Origin: Neurospora crassa OR74A
Lineage: Eukaryota > Ascomycota > Sordariomycetes > Sordariales > Sordariaceae
Assembly: GCF_000182925.2 (NCBI RefSeq)
Contig: NC_026503.1
Coordinates: 3,038,001 to 3,102,000, forward strand
DNA length: 64,000 nucleotides
Direction: 5' to 3'
Each line of letters begins with the position of its first letter. Within the stretch, counting starts at the first letter, position 1. Below, in pieces: positions 46,690-60,528 of this stretch. Position numbers and translations under genes: made by a program. The notes beneath the pieces were generated by a model. The model was given only the letters and a program-made list of their open reading frames with translations. It was not told the DNA's origin and made no database searches.

Positions 46690-48672
46690 GAGGCGGCAAA
46701 GGGGAGCCGGTAGGTTCTGGTGGCATGGGTTAATTCCCTTTGTCTTGAAGATGGAGGACCGTGGAGGAGTGTGCACACAATGGGCAGCATAGCCTTGGAG
46801 TTTTCTTGTTCATATGGCAGCGGCAGCGGCGAAAAACGGCGGCGATATCCTGAAAAGCTATGTTGATTTGGTCAGTTCTTTTTTTCTGCTTTCTTGCCTC
46901 TGCCCTTCTCCGTTTGGTTGTGTTGTTCTTTCTTTTGCATTGTGGGTTCGTTCGCGTTGCTTCTGTTTCCCTTTGCTTGATGTCATAGCAATCATGGCGT
47001 TTTGGTCATCAAGAGGTGAGTCCTACAAACTCCTCCTCCATTACCCCAAGAGAGTACTAGTTGCGGATTCGTTGGCCAGGCATCTTTTTGACAACCCTCG
47101 GATGTTCCCCCTTGGGTTCGGTTTCGTGGAGTTTGATCACTACAGGTATGCATATCCAATACCGCTACAAGCTGACAATGCCGATAAGCACCGGATGCAG
47201 CTGGGGCAGAGTCCAGGGCTTTACCTAGGGTCCGGCACCCGTACCCTACCTAACCTCACTCTCCTATTTCCATGACGTACACCTACAAAGGCCGTCCCCC
47301 TCAAAAGCAATCAACTTTTTCTTTGGAGCCTCCCCTCCAAGAATCTTTCCGCAGTGCCTTCTTGTAATTCCGATCTATCTTTCCCGAAAGCAACGGGCAT
47401 TATCTCCTCCGGTCACCGGCTGGTTTTCACCGAGGCTCGGCTTACCTTGCCATGACTGCTCTTCAAACTTGGTCAATGGTCACTGAGTAGCTCCTTGCCT
47501 CCGCCTTGACCCAGTAATGCTCTGTATTACCTCACCTGATGTTACTTCTGATCTCTTTACAAGCTACAAGTTGTGCTTCGTGGCACTGCTTGGTTACTTG
47601 ACACTGCTTGACATGCTTTTGTCGTGCTTCAGTCAGCTTCTTGCTTCATCGTCTCCTCACTGCAAATTTGGGCCTGCGGCCTGATGCCGCAGGTTAGGCC
47701 AAGCTGGCCTTCTTCTTCAAATTTCCTGTTTGTAACATCTCGAAACATCATGATGGTGGTCAATTTTCGTGGTTTATCAACCGTCGAATGAAGGGCCTGT
47801 AGTTGGCAAGGCCCTGGAATTGATCTGGAGCTGTACGACCATCTGCGAGTGCCGCTGAGATACAGCAGCAGCAATTGTTGTCGAGCATCTTCACAAATTT
47901 CCTTTTACAACTGCCATGACTGTCGACTTTCGTGTTATAGCCACCGCCATGGAAGATCATTGACTTGACCTGGCCTTGAACCCCGACTTGCATCGCGACC
48001 GGGCTTGGACCTGAACCTGAACCTGGACCTGGTACAATCTAGTCTTTGGCCCTGGATCTAGAGGCTTGCGTGACTTGAGACAAGTCATCGTGGACCATCT
48101 TTTCCTGGTTGGTTTGATTTTCCTCAGCAAGAACAGGGCCGCAAGCTTGAAGTGTAGGAGATGGCTCTAGTTTTTGCTCATACAATATAATACTGGTATG
48201 TTTATCAGTTTGGTTCTTCGGCTATAGGTTGAACAGGGGAAATATAGAGCTCTTAGTGGCTCCCTTGGAGTTTTCGTTTGGAGCGACCAACAATGACTAG
48301 GGTGTAATACGCCACAAAAGCCTCTTCTTATGCCCCCATCCGTCTCCTTAAAGACCTCCAAGCTTGGATAATATAAAAGGGTAGTTCCTTTTCAGTGCCT
48401 ATCTGTCTAAACATCGAATACTTCTTCACTTTCGGGGCTCTCAAGTAGAGATGGGCGTTTTTTGTACTAAACTAATAAACATATCAGGGTTATATTGTAC
48501 TTAATGACCTAGTTCTGTGGCCCAGACCACTTCTTGTTCAGCCTCCTTGCTGCTCTTAATCGTAGCTTTTGTTTCCGTCGACGTGAGTTGTATCACAAGC
48601 CTGTGTGTTGTACTCTTCTAGCAGGATATGATGCTTGAGGTCGTCGACACGAGAACATAAGCCAAAGGAGCT

Positions 48673-50221
48673 TTAGTGGCTGAACAGGCATGATACCAAA
48701 CTACCACGTCTATAATTCTTCGTGCCGTTGCCCATCGGCGAAAGGGTCCAGAACAGAGACCCTAATTGGAAACGAGCAGCTGACATTTGTGAGATGATAA
48801 GAAGCAGCAGAGGCCAATCCACCCTATAGAGCATGCTCAAACTGTAGAGTCGACGAAAGTCGATACCAATAGCCAAGAGGATGGTAGATGGCAAGATGAA
48901 GTTGTTGGCGGTAAACTTACGAATTTCCTTATTACAGAAGTTGCTTGATCTTATTCTATTATGGCTTCTCCCATCATGGCAATTCTATTGACATAGAGGT
49001 GAGGGTATGGATGCTCGAATTAATTACAACACTCGATATCTGGAACTTCGAGAAGCGGAATTGTACGCTGATGCCAACATTACCACGTTACCTCGTTGGA
49101 TTTACTACCTCCAGAACGGTAAGGCTGTAAGACCTCTCAATCATTGTTAGCAAGCTTTTCGATCTATCTGATTTCCTTTTTAGGGAGATATTTGCCTCGC
49201 AGCAGGAATATAGCTATGCAGCACGATCGAAGGTCAGGAAGGAGCAGAGGACATCGTTTCTTCACATCAGCTTAGAACAAGAGGAAGGCGTAAACATGCC
49301 CACTTCCCAGAGGGACAGGTGGTGCCCTAAGTGAAGTGCAAGGACACACTTTCCCGTTTCACCGGCCCGAAGAGTACCGATATCATCGGAGATAGAAAGC
49401 AGTGGGCGGCGGTAAGCGCGGCACGGACATAGATGCATAGGTTTTTCTTTTTGCCACTCCTGCAAGGACATGTCTTCCGAAACCGGGATTGACGAAGAGC
49501 TTACTATGAAAAGAACAGTTTTCTCAACTGAAAATACTCAGAGGCATGGAAGACACCTGGTTGTGGACACGCATTTGCATCATAAGGCAACTAAACGCGA
49601 CACTTTGTCAATCCATCGCCTTGGATCATTCATTATCTTCGTCCGCAAAATTGTCCAACTTGCAAGCTGAAGTGCAGTGGGAGGGAAGAGGTCTAGCCCA
49701 TATGGCCAAGTTCGCCGCGAAATCTATGAAATGCACGCATGAAGAGAGCCTTTGAGAAACCAAGTCACGGCCAAACCAGCCAGGAGGCCGGTAGAATAAT
49801 TCAATATAGGTGGTTCTGTAACGGCTAGATTCCCATTCAACAAGCAGGTCAATGGTGTGCGAAAGTTCCGAAATCACGACGAGCAACGTTAGTGTACAGA
49901 GAGCTTGTAGAGAGATATAGTGCTCATCCCTTGACATTTTCTCTTCAAAACATGTTCAACTTTCAGACTAACGAACAACACTACAACTGACAATATAGAT
50001 AACAAAGACGAATGAGTATCATTTTTGATCAATATGTTACCTATATCCGGACTTTCAATTGCTCCTTGCAACGGAAAGGTTGTTTTGTAGCCGAGTTCTA
50101 ATCCCGAGTTTTGCTTGTTTAGAGTGTGGGAAGTGAAGGAAGGGTGTGGGAAGTAATTGGAGGAGCTGCAGACGCACTTCGCACATGCGAACATTGAATG
50201 CCCGTCTCGGAGAACATGCAT
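48673..50221 (-). CDS. Possible multi-exon membrane protein, unresolved
   Basis: Three minus-strand stretches in order look protein-like: 49937-49626 (HYISLQALCTLTLLVVISEL, then FYRPPGWFGRDLVSQ), about 49501-49265 (SSSSIPVSEDMSLQEWQ, HLCPCRAYRRPLLSIS, RAGETGKCVLALHLGHHLSL) and about 48955-48673 (KFTANNFILPSTILLAIGID, WPLLLLIISQMSAARFQLG, ending in LVSCLFSH). Hydrophobic segments suggest a membrane protein. Plausible acceptors precede the second and third stretches, but I could not find a set of introns with matching phases. It may be a real gene with further exons, or a decayed one. No family was recognised. Confidence 0.25.
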
Positions 50222-51469
50222 TAACGATACATGACGGTACCGACAAGTTCAAGTGACCGAAAAGTCTACCTTTTGGCAGGCAAACTACGTACAGCCACGG
50301 GACGTGCCGTGTGCACTTGCAGGGAAAGAGCATTGGCACCGGCGCTAGCCCTTCGTAATTTTGCTGATACATCCATCTTGCAGGTACACTACTCCCCGTG
50401 ACGCCATTGCACTTTCAGAACGTGAACATCTTTATTACGCACCAAACTCAGATTTCAAAAGTCACATCGTTGGATCTCTTGATTCTTACTGGTGGCATAG
50501 TGGTTTGCCCCGAGTGAAAAAGTCACACTGCCTTGATATGATAAGTATGCATCTCCAAAACAGCAGACCAAGTCCAACATGCTTCCACGCGAATCGTCGC
50601 AGGGATTGCAGAACGCAGGAACCTTAACGTCCCCTTGTTCACGACTTCACGCTAGAATCCGGCCTGGGCAGTTACCATCGCGTCTTGTGTAACGTGTAAT
50701 ATCGACAACCCTGGATATGTCTGGGCCTTGCTCATCCATTGGTTGTTTCTCAATGCTGTTGCTAGTAGCTTGTGAATGAACGTCTATCATCTCTTTTCCA
50801 AAATTCATACAGAAAAGGTGGTGATATTCATTCAATTAACTGCCCCGCCGTTGATTCCAGGTGCAACACCACCACCATCACCACCATTACCATCACCATC
50901 ATCACAACGCATCTCGCCCCTCGCTTGTCTTCCAGTTGAGAGTGGTGGTGGTGGCCTGGCCCGCCTGTCGGCAACCACCATGTCTAGGTCAGGTGCACGC
51001 ACTATTACATCGGGTGTCCCTGGCCAACCAAACGATCCACAGACCCCGGCACGGCATGGCGACGGCCCCCCGTTGCTATTCGGACAGACACCAACCAACT
51101 TCGATGAAGAAAGCGTGGATGAAAGAAAATGGAGAAGCTATTACACTAGTACGTAAATTTCATCTTTAATGGGCTCGAGGCTCGTCAAGCTAGGTTTTGC
51201 GGGCTGTGCTCTTGTTGAAGCCCCAAAGGGATTTCGTGATCTCCAGACTTTGAATGTTGTACAGGATTCATGGGTGGAGATCGATCTGCTTGGGACTACA
51301 TGGGGGTCGAGTGGTGATTGTGAACGTCCCCAAATGCCGGGCCCTCAACCAAATGGGGTCTTTTTCCATTCAGCGCCACCTGGAGACCCGGGCCCCTGGG
51401 CAAGCACCGCCGTTCACAACCTCTGGAGAGGGGAAGGATTTATCCGAAAGTAATGGTTCGCGGATGGGT

Positions 51470-51497
51470 GGTGTGTGTGTGTGTGTGTGTGTGTGTG
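51470..51497. repeat. (GT)n dinucleotide repeat
   Basis: About 13-14 GT units in non-coding DNA. Confidence 0.9.
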
Positions 51498-53002
51498 AAA
51501 ATGAGACTGCCCGCTGGGAGGCAGAGCCCCCATCTTGGTCCGCAACGAACTCCGCTTGGGCTTTGAAAACACGAGGCCTGATTAAACGACTTTCGACATG
51601 TACACAATGTCAAGAAAGCCGGAGAGACATTGTTCTTCAAACTAATAGTATGTTGACATTTTGAATCAGCAGCTGATCCATGATTTTCGACGACAATGAA
51701 GTCAGGGAGGCAATGTGCAGGTGTTGCGGAGCTGAAGGACCTGCCTGGTAGGCGGTTTCGGTATCACTGTGCGTTTGGGATTTGTCTAGATGAGTGGCAG
51801 TGGGCCGTTTACTTCATACCTTGTGTGCACTATTTGGGCGATAGTCTGACACCGGCCGAACGGTAACACCGACCAGGAAATGATATCGTGCCTTGTCCCA
51901 TTCTGGTCCTGCACCAGAGAAGCCCTGTTTGGTGGCGGCGAGGACCCTGCGTGGGGATCTTGTTCTCATTGCTTACCAGAGGTATAGTTCCAGCGTGCAT
52001 TCAACCCCTCCTCTTGTTCCTCCTCCTCCTCCTCCTCGTCCTTATCCTTCGAAAAAAAAAAAAAAAAGAAAAAAAAAAGAAAAAAAAAAACAAGCTCCCC
52101 GACAGCAAATTAACAGTGTAAACGGGGCAGGGCTTTGTTATCCATCCTGGACATGCGATTGGACGTTTTAAGGACGACAGGTAAGGATGTTCCAATCGGC
52201 TGAGACAGGCTGACTTCCAATGTACACAAAGAGGACGAGAAAGTTGTTCGAAAGCTTTGAAATCAACACCAATAAAAAGAAAACAGATTTACATTACAAA
52301 GGCCAAAATGCACTTAGCCAAGGCAAAAAAAAAACGGTCGGCGGGATTGCAGTGCGCATGCGTTCAATTGCAGTTGTGTACATGTTGCTGCGGATGCAAG
52401 TTTCATGAAAGGGCTTCAGGCTGTAGTCTGCACGAACAGCCGAACTTCCAAAGCCATGAACTTGAATCTTCGGGCGAAACCTACCGTAGAAACTCGCGAA
52501 ACTTTCAACCTTCAATAATCTCTTTGAGCGTCGGGCATGGGGCAAACCTGTGCAGTGTGTCTGAACATTGAAACTCACCCAAACTGGAGTGGTGGGCAAT
52601 TTACCCAAGTTTTCACTAACTTAACAGGCACATACATCTGCTGGCTTACTGGGCGCCGCATTATGCCCTGCCCAGCGCTCAAAGAGTAAGTATCTCGACG
52701 GTTGCCAAGATTCCGCAAGTTTCTTAGTTGCGATATTGCAGACACATCGACGTTCATGAGGCACGCAGTGCTTCCAAGTCGAGCACATTCAAATCCAGCG
52801 CGTTGACACGGCAATCCCAAGCCAGAACAAGGAAAAGTTTCTACAGACACATGAGTAGAAATGTATAGCGAAGGATATATAAATTTGAGCTCCCACGAAG
52901 AATAGGAATCCAATCCATATCGTTTCCCAACTTCATTCACAGCTGTGACAGTTTCCACAAGAAATCCATATGGACCTCTCGAGAACCTGACTTTGGCCCA
53001 AC

Positions 53003-53700
53003 ATGGACAAGTACTTCTTGGATTTCATCTTGTCTACGATACTGGGACTACTTCCATCGGAAGTTTTTCTCCTCGAGGATTTCATAGTTTTCTGTCTGGT
53101 ATGTTAATCCGATGTCTCCATCTCCACCTTGGCAGAGCACTAACAAATGGAGTTAGCGATATCAGCCAGCAGAGAACAAAAACAAGAGAGTTGGCTTCCT
53201 CGAATTCGGCCAAGTGGAATATTGTTTCCGAAAGGAAATGATCAAACTACTGCATCGAACGTGGCCACGATGCCAACAGACAACGACAGTTCTGACAAAG
53301 AGAACGAAGACGAACCGGATCCCGATGTATGCATGGGTGGCAGACTCACCAGAGTCCAGGGGTTGTAGCTTTTTCACGACCATGATGAAAAAGAGGGCAA
53401 CGAAAATCAAAACGAAGAAGACAGGTGTCAAAAGCAAGACCACTGGCAGAGGGACGACATTCCCAATCCCGGGAAGAACCACGCGAGATCGAAGAGGACA
53501 GAAGTGGTGGTCGATGTTTAACAACTCAACTATAATCCAGAGATACCTATCACGGTCGTGGACCGTTCCCCACCCCAGGGCTGTGGCGTCCATGCTAGTC
53601 TGGGTGGTGTCGAAACCGAACAATATTCGCGTACTGCACGCACCGCGCCGCAATTCACTAACAACATCGAGTACCTACCTGTAGACATCGGACTACACTG
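53003..53700 (+). CDS. Possible small single-pass membrane protein gene
   Basis: The ATG at 53003 opens a 32-codon exon with a strongly hydrophobic stretch (MDKYFLDFILSTILGLLPSE and on) that ends at a perfect GTATGT donor (53099). An ACTAAC branch-like site lies near 53140, with two usable acceptors. One gives a short basic tail ending at 53239. The other, after GTTAG, joins in frame to a longer basic frame that ends near 53684. The correct form is not decidable by eye. No family was recognised and it may be spurious. Confidence 0.22.
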
Positions 53701-55224
53701 TTGCCCCCGGCCGCGATTCCGAACAATCGGCAAGAACCTCGACGACCTCACATTTCCTACCTTCTCCTGAGACACATTGTCACTTACTAGCTTAGCTAGA
53801 AAGAAAATCATCCAAAAGTTCAACCCTTGGTCTTGATCTAGGGCCTTGATCCCCCTTGTATCGAGAGGGCTTTAAACCTGTGGGAACTACTATGGTACCT
53901 CCAGTCTACATCAGCTCAGCAAAACCAAAGCACAGTACCAGCAGCGTGATACGGCCCAGCCTACCCCGGTCGTCGTGCGTTCTGGCAATTCAGCAGCGCC
54001 TGTAATGTAATGAAGCTGCAACATACCTCCATCTTCTTATCATTACAAAACACGACCAAAACACCAATCCCAAAGGGTAAAAGGGCCCAAAACGCCCCCG
54101 GCCCTCTCCTCCACCGGGGGCCGATTCAGAGTTACGACATCGTCCCGTCGTGATTCTCGTCTTCTTCGTTCACTGTTCTCCTGTATCCGGCAGATCTTGG
54201 CGCTCTCTGCCTGGTTAACGGAAAAAAGCAGTTTCCGTCCTCTCGTCCGTTTCTTCTTCCATGTCAGTAGAAATTACACCTACTCTACCTAGCACACTAC
54301 GTTGCGCGACACTTACTTGCCCTGGAGCGCTCCTTGCTTGAAACCCTCGACACCTTACGGCAGGCCACTCGCCTCTCCGCTTTCCGATTCCAAGCAGGGC
54401 ACCAAGGACATCGACACTAGCCGCTCGCTGCCTTTCAGCAGCCCGTGACACAACAACACACTCGACTTTTTATTTGACTCGCCCCTTGCTTCTTCTCCTG
54501 GCTACGACGACCAGCGCATCACCACAGACTCGTCTTTGTAGTTGCATGTGCCTTCGCCAACGGACGGGTTACAATCGCGAAACAAACCATTTTGTTACGA
54601 GTATCCCTTCCAGTTTCCCCCGAGGTCTGCCCAAAGGCTCAGGAGGGATTCACGAACAGGCAGGCTGCGACAACCAGACGCAAAAAAAGATTCAGGCTTT
54701 TTTCCCCTTTGCGCTCCAGCTGCCCAAGGCAACACGCCTGCCACCTCTTTCCGGTACTTGATTAGCTTCCGCACCAGTTCAACAAGGCAACGCCTGCCAC
54801 GCCTACCACTCGCGCCCACATCGACAGGCACAATTCAACAGCGGACGGGAGCAATAAGGCCGTCCTCCACTCCCATCGGGAAGAACCCTCAGCTTGGCCA
54901 CCATCTCCCGGTATCCATATCTGCATTGAATCATCCTGCTCCTCCTTCTTAGTCCCCTTCCTTCCAAAACTGAAAACATCCCGGCCCGGGCCACCACAAT
55001 CCATCCCCATCTAAAGGGCCTTGCCCCAACCCATTCGACCCCATTGTCCGATTTCCTCCTTCATTCCCCTCCCACCGGCCTTCCATCACGTCAGTCCGTC
55101 TCCCGTCGCGCGCGCAAGGACCCCGACCGCAACTGCTGGTACAGACACAACCCACCCGGTCGCCGGCAACCCTTCTCTGCACGCAGAAGGAATCGCGATC
55201 GATCAGCCCTAAAAGCACAAAACG

Positions 55225-57725
55225 ATGTCGACGCCCATAACCGCCACAGCAACGCTGCCTCGCGCCTATTCGGACCGGTACCATTCGCAGTTTGCATACC
55301 AGCATCATCATCAGCCTTATCCCGTCCAGGCCAACGCCTCCTCGTTTTATTCCCAGAATACTTCCAATCTCCCCAGCATTCTGTCGCCCACAGGAACACG
55401 ACAACCATTTCCAGACCCTCCTTCGGCCCAGTACTCGCTCGTCGACCACCAATCACCAGTCAACGCGCCGCCACCTCTAATCGCCTCCTCGGTCGTCCTC
55501 AAGCCCATCACCCGAACGTTACCACCCCCTCACCAGTGCCCGTCTCAACAACTACCTCCCCAGCGGTTGACCCTTCAACCCGGGATCGATCATACAGCCA
55601 TGGCGACAGGCCTCAACCCTGAGGGGTCCGAGCCCGCCTCACAGCAAACTCGTAAGAGGAGACGCGGAGAGACCAACTGGGCCGAGTTCTACCAAAATGG
55701 CTTGCCTAAGGAAGTCATCGTGATTGACGACACTCCCGAGCCCGAGGGTACGGCCACCAGGAGCGTAGCCTCTCAAACACTGTCCAATGCCCACATCGTC
55801 ACCAACCCGTCAGCTCCAACTCAGCCAACAGCTAAGAGGCGCAGGCCGAATGGCCACTACGACCCTGTCCACCACGACAACTATGTTCCTGCCCAGAACC
55901 AAACACAGCGGTCGCTGCCGTCTGCTTCCCATTCCCTCAACTCACCCGCGTCTACTAGCAACAGCGCAAACTCGGCCCAGCACACCACGACGGCGACTTC
56001 GCTCGGCTCCCTCTCGTCGCATAGTTACAACGATGACTACGCCCAACCAGGCACAAAGCGGAGGAAACTCACCCGACAACAGGCCAATGAGGCCAAGCGT
56101 CGAGAAACCGCTCATGCCGATACCTTTGCGGTGTATAAACCACCTCCTTATCCTCCTAAGAAGGCTGGCGAGGTACATGTCAAGGTCATTCAGGACGTAA
56201 GTTTGGAACCATGGAGCGTCGACTTGTAGTCATTTTCTGACTTGCTTTTGCAGACTTCGCCGAATCAAAACGCCAGAGTTGATGATGATGATGGTCACAT
56301 GATTGTGATTCCCGGAAATGATCTTACGGAGAGATGTAAGTCGAGCGACTATGGTCACCTGCCGAGGGTAATCGACAAACTAACAATTGTTGCAGACGAG
56401 ATACTTAAATTGCTTGGCCAAGGCACTTTTGGTAAAGTCGTGCAGGCCAAAGACAAGAAGCGCAACAAGCTTGTCGCGATCAAGATCATTCGGTCTGTGC
56501 AGAAGTACAGGGACGCCAGTAAAATAGAACTTCGTGTACTGGCAACTTTGAAGGCGAACGACGAGGAGAATAGGAACCGTTGCATCCATCTCCGGGATTG
56601 CTTCGATTTCCGTGGCCACATCTGCATCGTCATGGATTTGCTTGGGCAGAGCGTGTTTGACTTCCTGAAGGACAACAATTTCGTGCCCTTTCCCAACAGT
56701 CAGATCCTGGCCTTTGCTCGTCAGTTGTTCACTAGCGTGGCTTGTAAGTATCTCTTTTTTCTGTCTTCATTGTATTACTGAAGAGGGTACTAACGAGAAA
56801 CTAGTCTTGCACGACCTCAACCTGATTCATACCGACCTCAAACCCGAGAACATCTTGCTCTGCAATCAAGAGTATCAGACGTTTACATACTCCCGCACCA
56901 TTCCGTCATCTTCCACGCTCACCAATCGCAGAGCCGTGCATAGAAAGGTTCTTCTAGACACAGAGATCAGGCTCATCGATTTTGGGTCCGCCACCTTTCA
57001 AGATGAATATCATTCATCTGTCGTAAGCACGCGACATTATCGTGCGCCCGAAATCATACTTGGACTGGGGTGGTCCTTTCCCTGCGACATCTGGAGCATT
57101 GGCTGCATCCTGGTCGAGTTTTACACAGGTGACGCTTTGTTCCAGACGCACGATAACCTGGAGCATCTCGCAATGATGGAGGCTGTAGTCAACCATAAAA
57201 TTGACCCTTCGCTTGTCCAACAAGTCAACAGGATGACCAGGAATGGTGGAAACCCGGCCGCGAAGTATGTGCCTCCCCTTGTTTTTCTCAGAAGTTTCAC
57301 TGGGCTAATCGCGGCTATCGAACTTGTTTAGGTTTTTCAAGCGCTCGAAACTGGACTACCCTGCTCCCGATACCACCCGTGCATCCAAGAGATTCGTAAA
57401 GGGCATGAAACCTCTCGATGTCAGTATTACTGAAGGATCCCATTTCAAGTGGACGCTCCGCTGACACAATGCACAGGAGATTATCCCTGCTAGAAATAGT
57501 CGCTTTCTTGCTCTGTTCCTGGATCTTCTAAAGAAGATCTTTATGTATGATCCCAATAAGCGTATCACCGCCAGGCAAGCCCTTGAGCACGAATGGTTCA
57601 GAGAGCACCTCCCGCCAGACGACGGTACCGAAGCCACCCGAATCAGGCTCGAAAAGGAAGCAGAAAGACAACGCCGGGAGGTGGAAGCGCGAAGAACTAT
57701 GCTACCGGCCATGCACGCAGCATGA
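55225..57725 (+). CDS. lkh1: LAMMER (CLK-family) dual-specificity protein kinase
   Basis: A 732-residue kinase in six exons: 55225-56196, 56254-56335, 56396-56743, 56805-57264, 57332-57419 and 57477-57725. The first 350 residues are disordered and rich in Ser, Pro and Gln, with basic clusters ([25 protein letters not shown]) that may act as nuclear signals. The kinase domain then shows [10 protein letters not shown] (Gly loop), VAIKII (catalytic Lys), [10 protein letters not shown] (catalytic loop), LIDFGSATF (DFG) and [17 protein letters not shown]. The family signature appears as [17 protein letters not shown] is intact while the following Arg is Ala. The domain ends in [18 protein letters not shown] kinases such as CLK and fission yeast Lkh1 phosphorylate SR splicing factors and regulate stress response and development. 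The start is the first ATG of the frame, and a long CT-rich leader precedes it. Confidence 0.95.
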
Positions 57726-60528
57726 CGCTGGAGTCCTCCTCGACTTATCGACGAGGGGCAAGCGTGAGTTCTTGCGGGAATTTCAGAATTCCAAGCCTGA
57801 GGCGGCGCTCGAGAGGAAATACTTTGGGATTCGAGAGGTCGGTGGCGATACGGAGCAGAGCGGTGGCCGATGCATTTCTCCCGGTCTCAGCCTCCCAAAA
57901 AGTGACACTGGGTCGAAGAGACATGTACAGTGTCACCTAAATTCCAAGCGCGAGGAGAGTGGGTGAAGTCGTGCCCCCGGCTCGATCTCCCCTGACGCGG
58001 CCGGCTCAACAGCAAAGCCATGCTGCGCAGACATCCCGACCTCGGAAGACCTCGCCAGGGAGTATTGCGAGAGGCAGAGCAAGACTAGAAATGTCCCAAC
58101 TGGGTCATTATGTTCATCTTGGAACGAATGTGTCAAGTCGATGACCTGCCACCCCGCTGGCTTCTGGCCCTCTCTTGAAGCATGAAGCGAAACTGCAAAT
58201 TGCACCAAGCGTTGTCCCATTTTGTCGTGGATGGCACCATTCCAAAGTTGTCGTTGGGCTACCAAGACATTGCTGTCCTCCAGAATTATTTTTTAAAAAA
58301 AATTCACCACTCTCACTACCACCAATCCGCTGCTTATGGACGAGGCACAGTCACAGTCAATTTGCAGCCTTATATGGATTAGATTTCTTTTCATTATCAT
58401 GACATTGATGAGCGAATTCCGGAAGGGAGGATAGTTGAAAGGATGGTTAAGGGTTTTGACTCGTTGGCTTATGGACCTAGCTTTTCCGTCCGGATTTCTT
58501 TGTGTTCCGATTCCCAGTTATACTTCCGTTAATGGTCAAGGGCCATCTTCCATCTGGTGTTACTCGAAGGTTAGGTGTCCGACGTGAGTGAGGCAGATTG
58601 CGGTAAGATTGGGTTGTACTCTGGTCGAGACTAACCGCGCACGTCCTTGTGAGCCGACGATTATGCTTCGTTCTACCAAATTACCGGCAAACCATTTTGC
58701 AGGCGGGAACGATTCTTTGGTTTTTCTGCACACACCAAATCTGGTTCAAAAGGTATGAGATGGAATTCAGGCACACGCTGGAGTTTATTATAAAAGGATG
58801 GGAATATGGAGGAACATGACCGGTTCTTTCAACATATCAGTGAAGTAAGTTCCTTTACCGTTGGGTTCGTGGGGAAGGATATCTGTAAAACTTGGACACG
58901 ACAGGCAAAGCGAAAAAGTGCACGACGATTGGGAAAGCTACGGGGAGAAAGCGTGCCGGTGTATCGGACAAGTGTGGGGATGAGGTATTGGGGTTTGATG
59001 CATTCTCCATGAGGGAGAAGACATTAAATTTAACCATAAAGAGTTGATCCAGTTGAAGATTCACGACTCGACAAAGACCGCCCTGGCAATTCCACCCATC
59101 TATGCAACTGGAGAGTAAAAAAAAGGGGGTATGCATTCCATCTGGTAAGGATGGAACAGAAGGAAAGAAGTACGAAGAAAGGACATGGTTCAAGTCCATT
59201 CGTGCAGTATCAAACAAAACGCCATTATTGAGAACTGATCGCCCTTGATATATAGACGAGCTATTGTCCAGCTTTTTGTAATTCTTTTTTTGTATTAACG
59301 CTGCTGATCCCGACATTGCTATACGAATAGCTTGGGAATAGGATAGGAAGAAATGAGAAGTGAAAGTAGCGATCTACCTATCTAAATTGCAGGAAATAAG
59401 ATGGTGCTAACGTGATTCAGCGCTTCTGGGCTACGGACCGACATTGGCTGGGTTGGCAAACCTCGACCGCATTTGATCTCGCGATCCCATGAAAACTATG
59501 TGCCGTGAACCGGATGGAAGATTTGTGATTTCTGCGGCTGGGTTTAGGTTGCTGGGAGAGGTGTCCAGCATGAACTTGCTGATATGGCGGCGGCTGATCA
59601 CTCGATATTCCAACTAGATGATGCTGTTGGAGTGGTCCTCGAGAAACCGAGTTTTAGGTCTAGGGTATCAGGACAGTTGTTAAGATAAAGAACATTACTT
59701 CGGTGGGCGAAATTAGACGAAAGCGTGGTGGGTAGAATGAAGGGTAAGTGAGTGTCTTTTCGTGATCGCTTGGTGTAGGTTTGGTTGAGTGCCCATGGTT
59801 TCCCTACTACCCTCCTGACTTACAAACCAGTCCACAGAGCCTGGTAAGTTCCCTGGACTTCCTTCCCCCTCTTGCATATCCTACTTGGATTCCATTCACC
59901 TTGCAGTCCCTGAACTGTTGACCAATAACAACCAAAAATCGAGGTATATCTTTGTTTGTCCAAATCAATATTGACAGACACACAGTTCCCCATTTCATCA
60001 ACTTCAAGGCGCTGCTTCCCGTTGTCTACCTAGTTAATGTCATCGAAGAGATACGCTGTTCGGTTAACAGACTACTATGAACATATTGACCCTGCGCTCT
60101 CTAGGTACCTTTGACTTCCGCCCGTTGCAGGTCTAGGGAGACTTTCTCTCTGGCATTGCAGAATGATAGGCCGGCGAAGCTGACAATGCGTTGTCAAGTA
60201 GGATGATAAGTTTCTTTGTTCCGTTCACCACCGACATCATGTCGACGGGTAAAAAGGGTCTCAAAGGAAATCTGCCGCAGGACGGCTGATATACGAACAA
60301 CTTCAATGAATTTGACAATGAGAGACTGCCAGTATCCCAGCACTGTCGAGAATCAACTCGATTATACTGGGATAAATACTCGAGAGAGCCCTTCTTTCTA
60401 CAGAGCACGTTGAGACACTCCAGTCTTCTCAAGCAAGTGTTGAACTTTATCGTCAGCTATTCACTTTCAATAACCCATTGACCATCCACTTCCGGAAGCT
60501 GGAAAGGCTTTAACCCAACATCATCAAG
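57726..60528. other. Intergenic between kinase and the 60529 gene
   Basis: No supported gene in 2.8 kb. It includes the kinase 3' UTR and the promoter of the next gene. Short frames occur on both strands without motifs. Confidence 0.5.

Larger units (their letters stand above)
46690..55224. other. 8.5-kb stretch with only weak gene candidates
   Basis: It begins with the sideroflexin 3' UTR and ends with the kinase leader (about 54200-55224, CT-rich, several short upstream ATGs). Two candidates are listed separately: 48673-50221 (-) and 53003-53700 (+). Simple repeats include a short ACCTGA-type run near 48010-48035, a CAC/CAT triplet run at 50864-50905, (GT)n at 51470-51497 and A-rich DNA at 52050-52090. 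Everything else here is short, overlapping and motif-free. Confidence 0.4.

Noticed and set aside
50776-51453. Plus-strand frames with TTP/SP-rich and LFGQTPTNFDEES sequence
   Set aside because: The first part is a CAC/CAT simple repeat, no splice structure is convincing and no family was recognised.
52001-52195. Frame with a long Phe run
   Set aside because: It is only the translation of the A-rich tract at 52050-52090.
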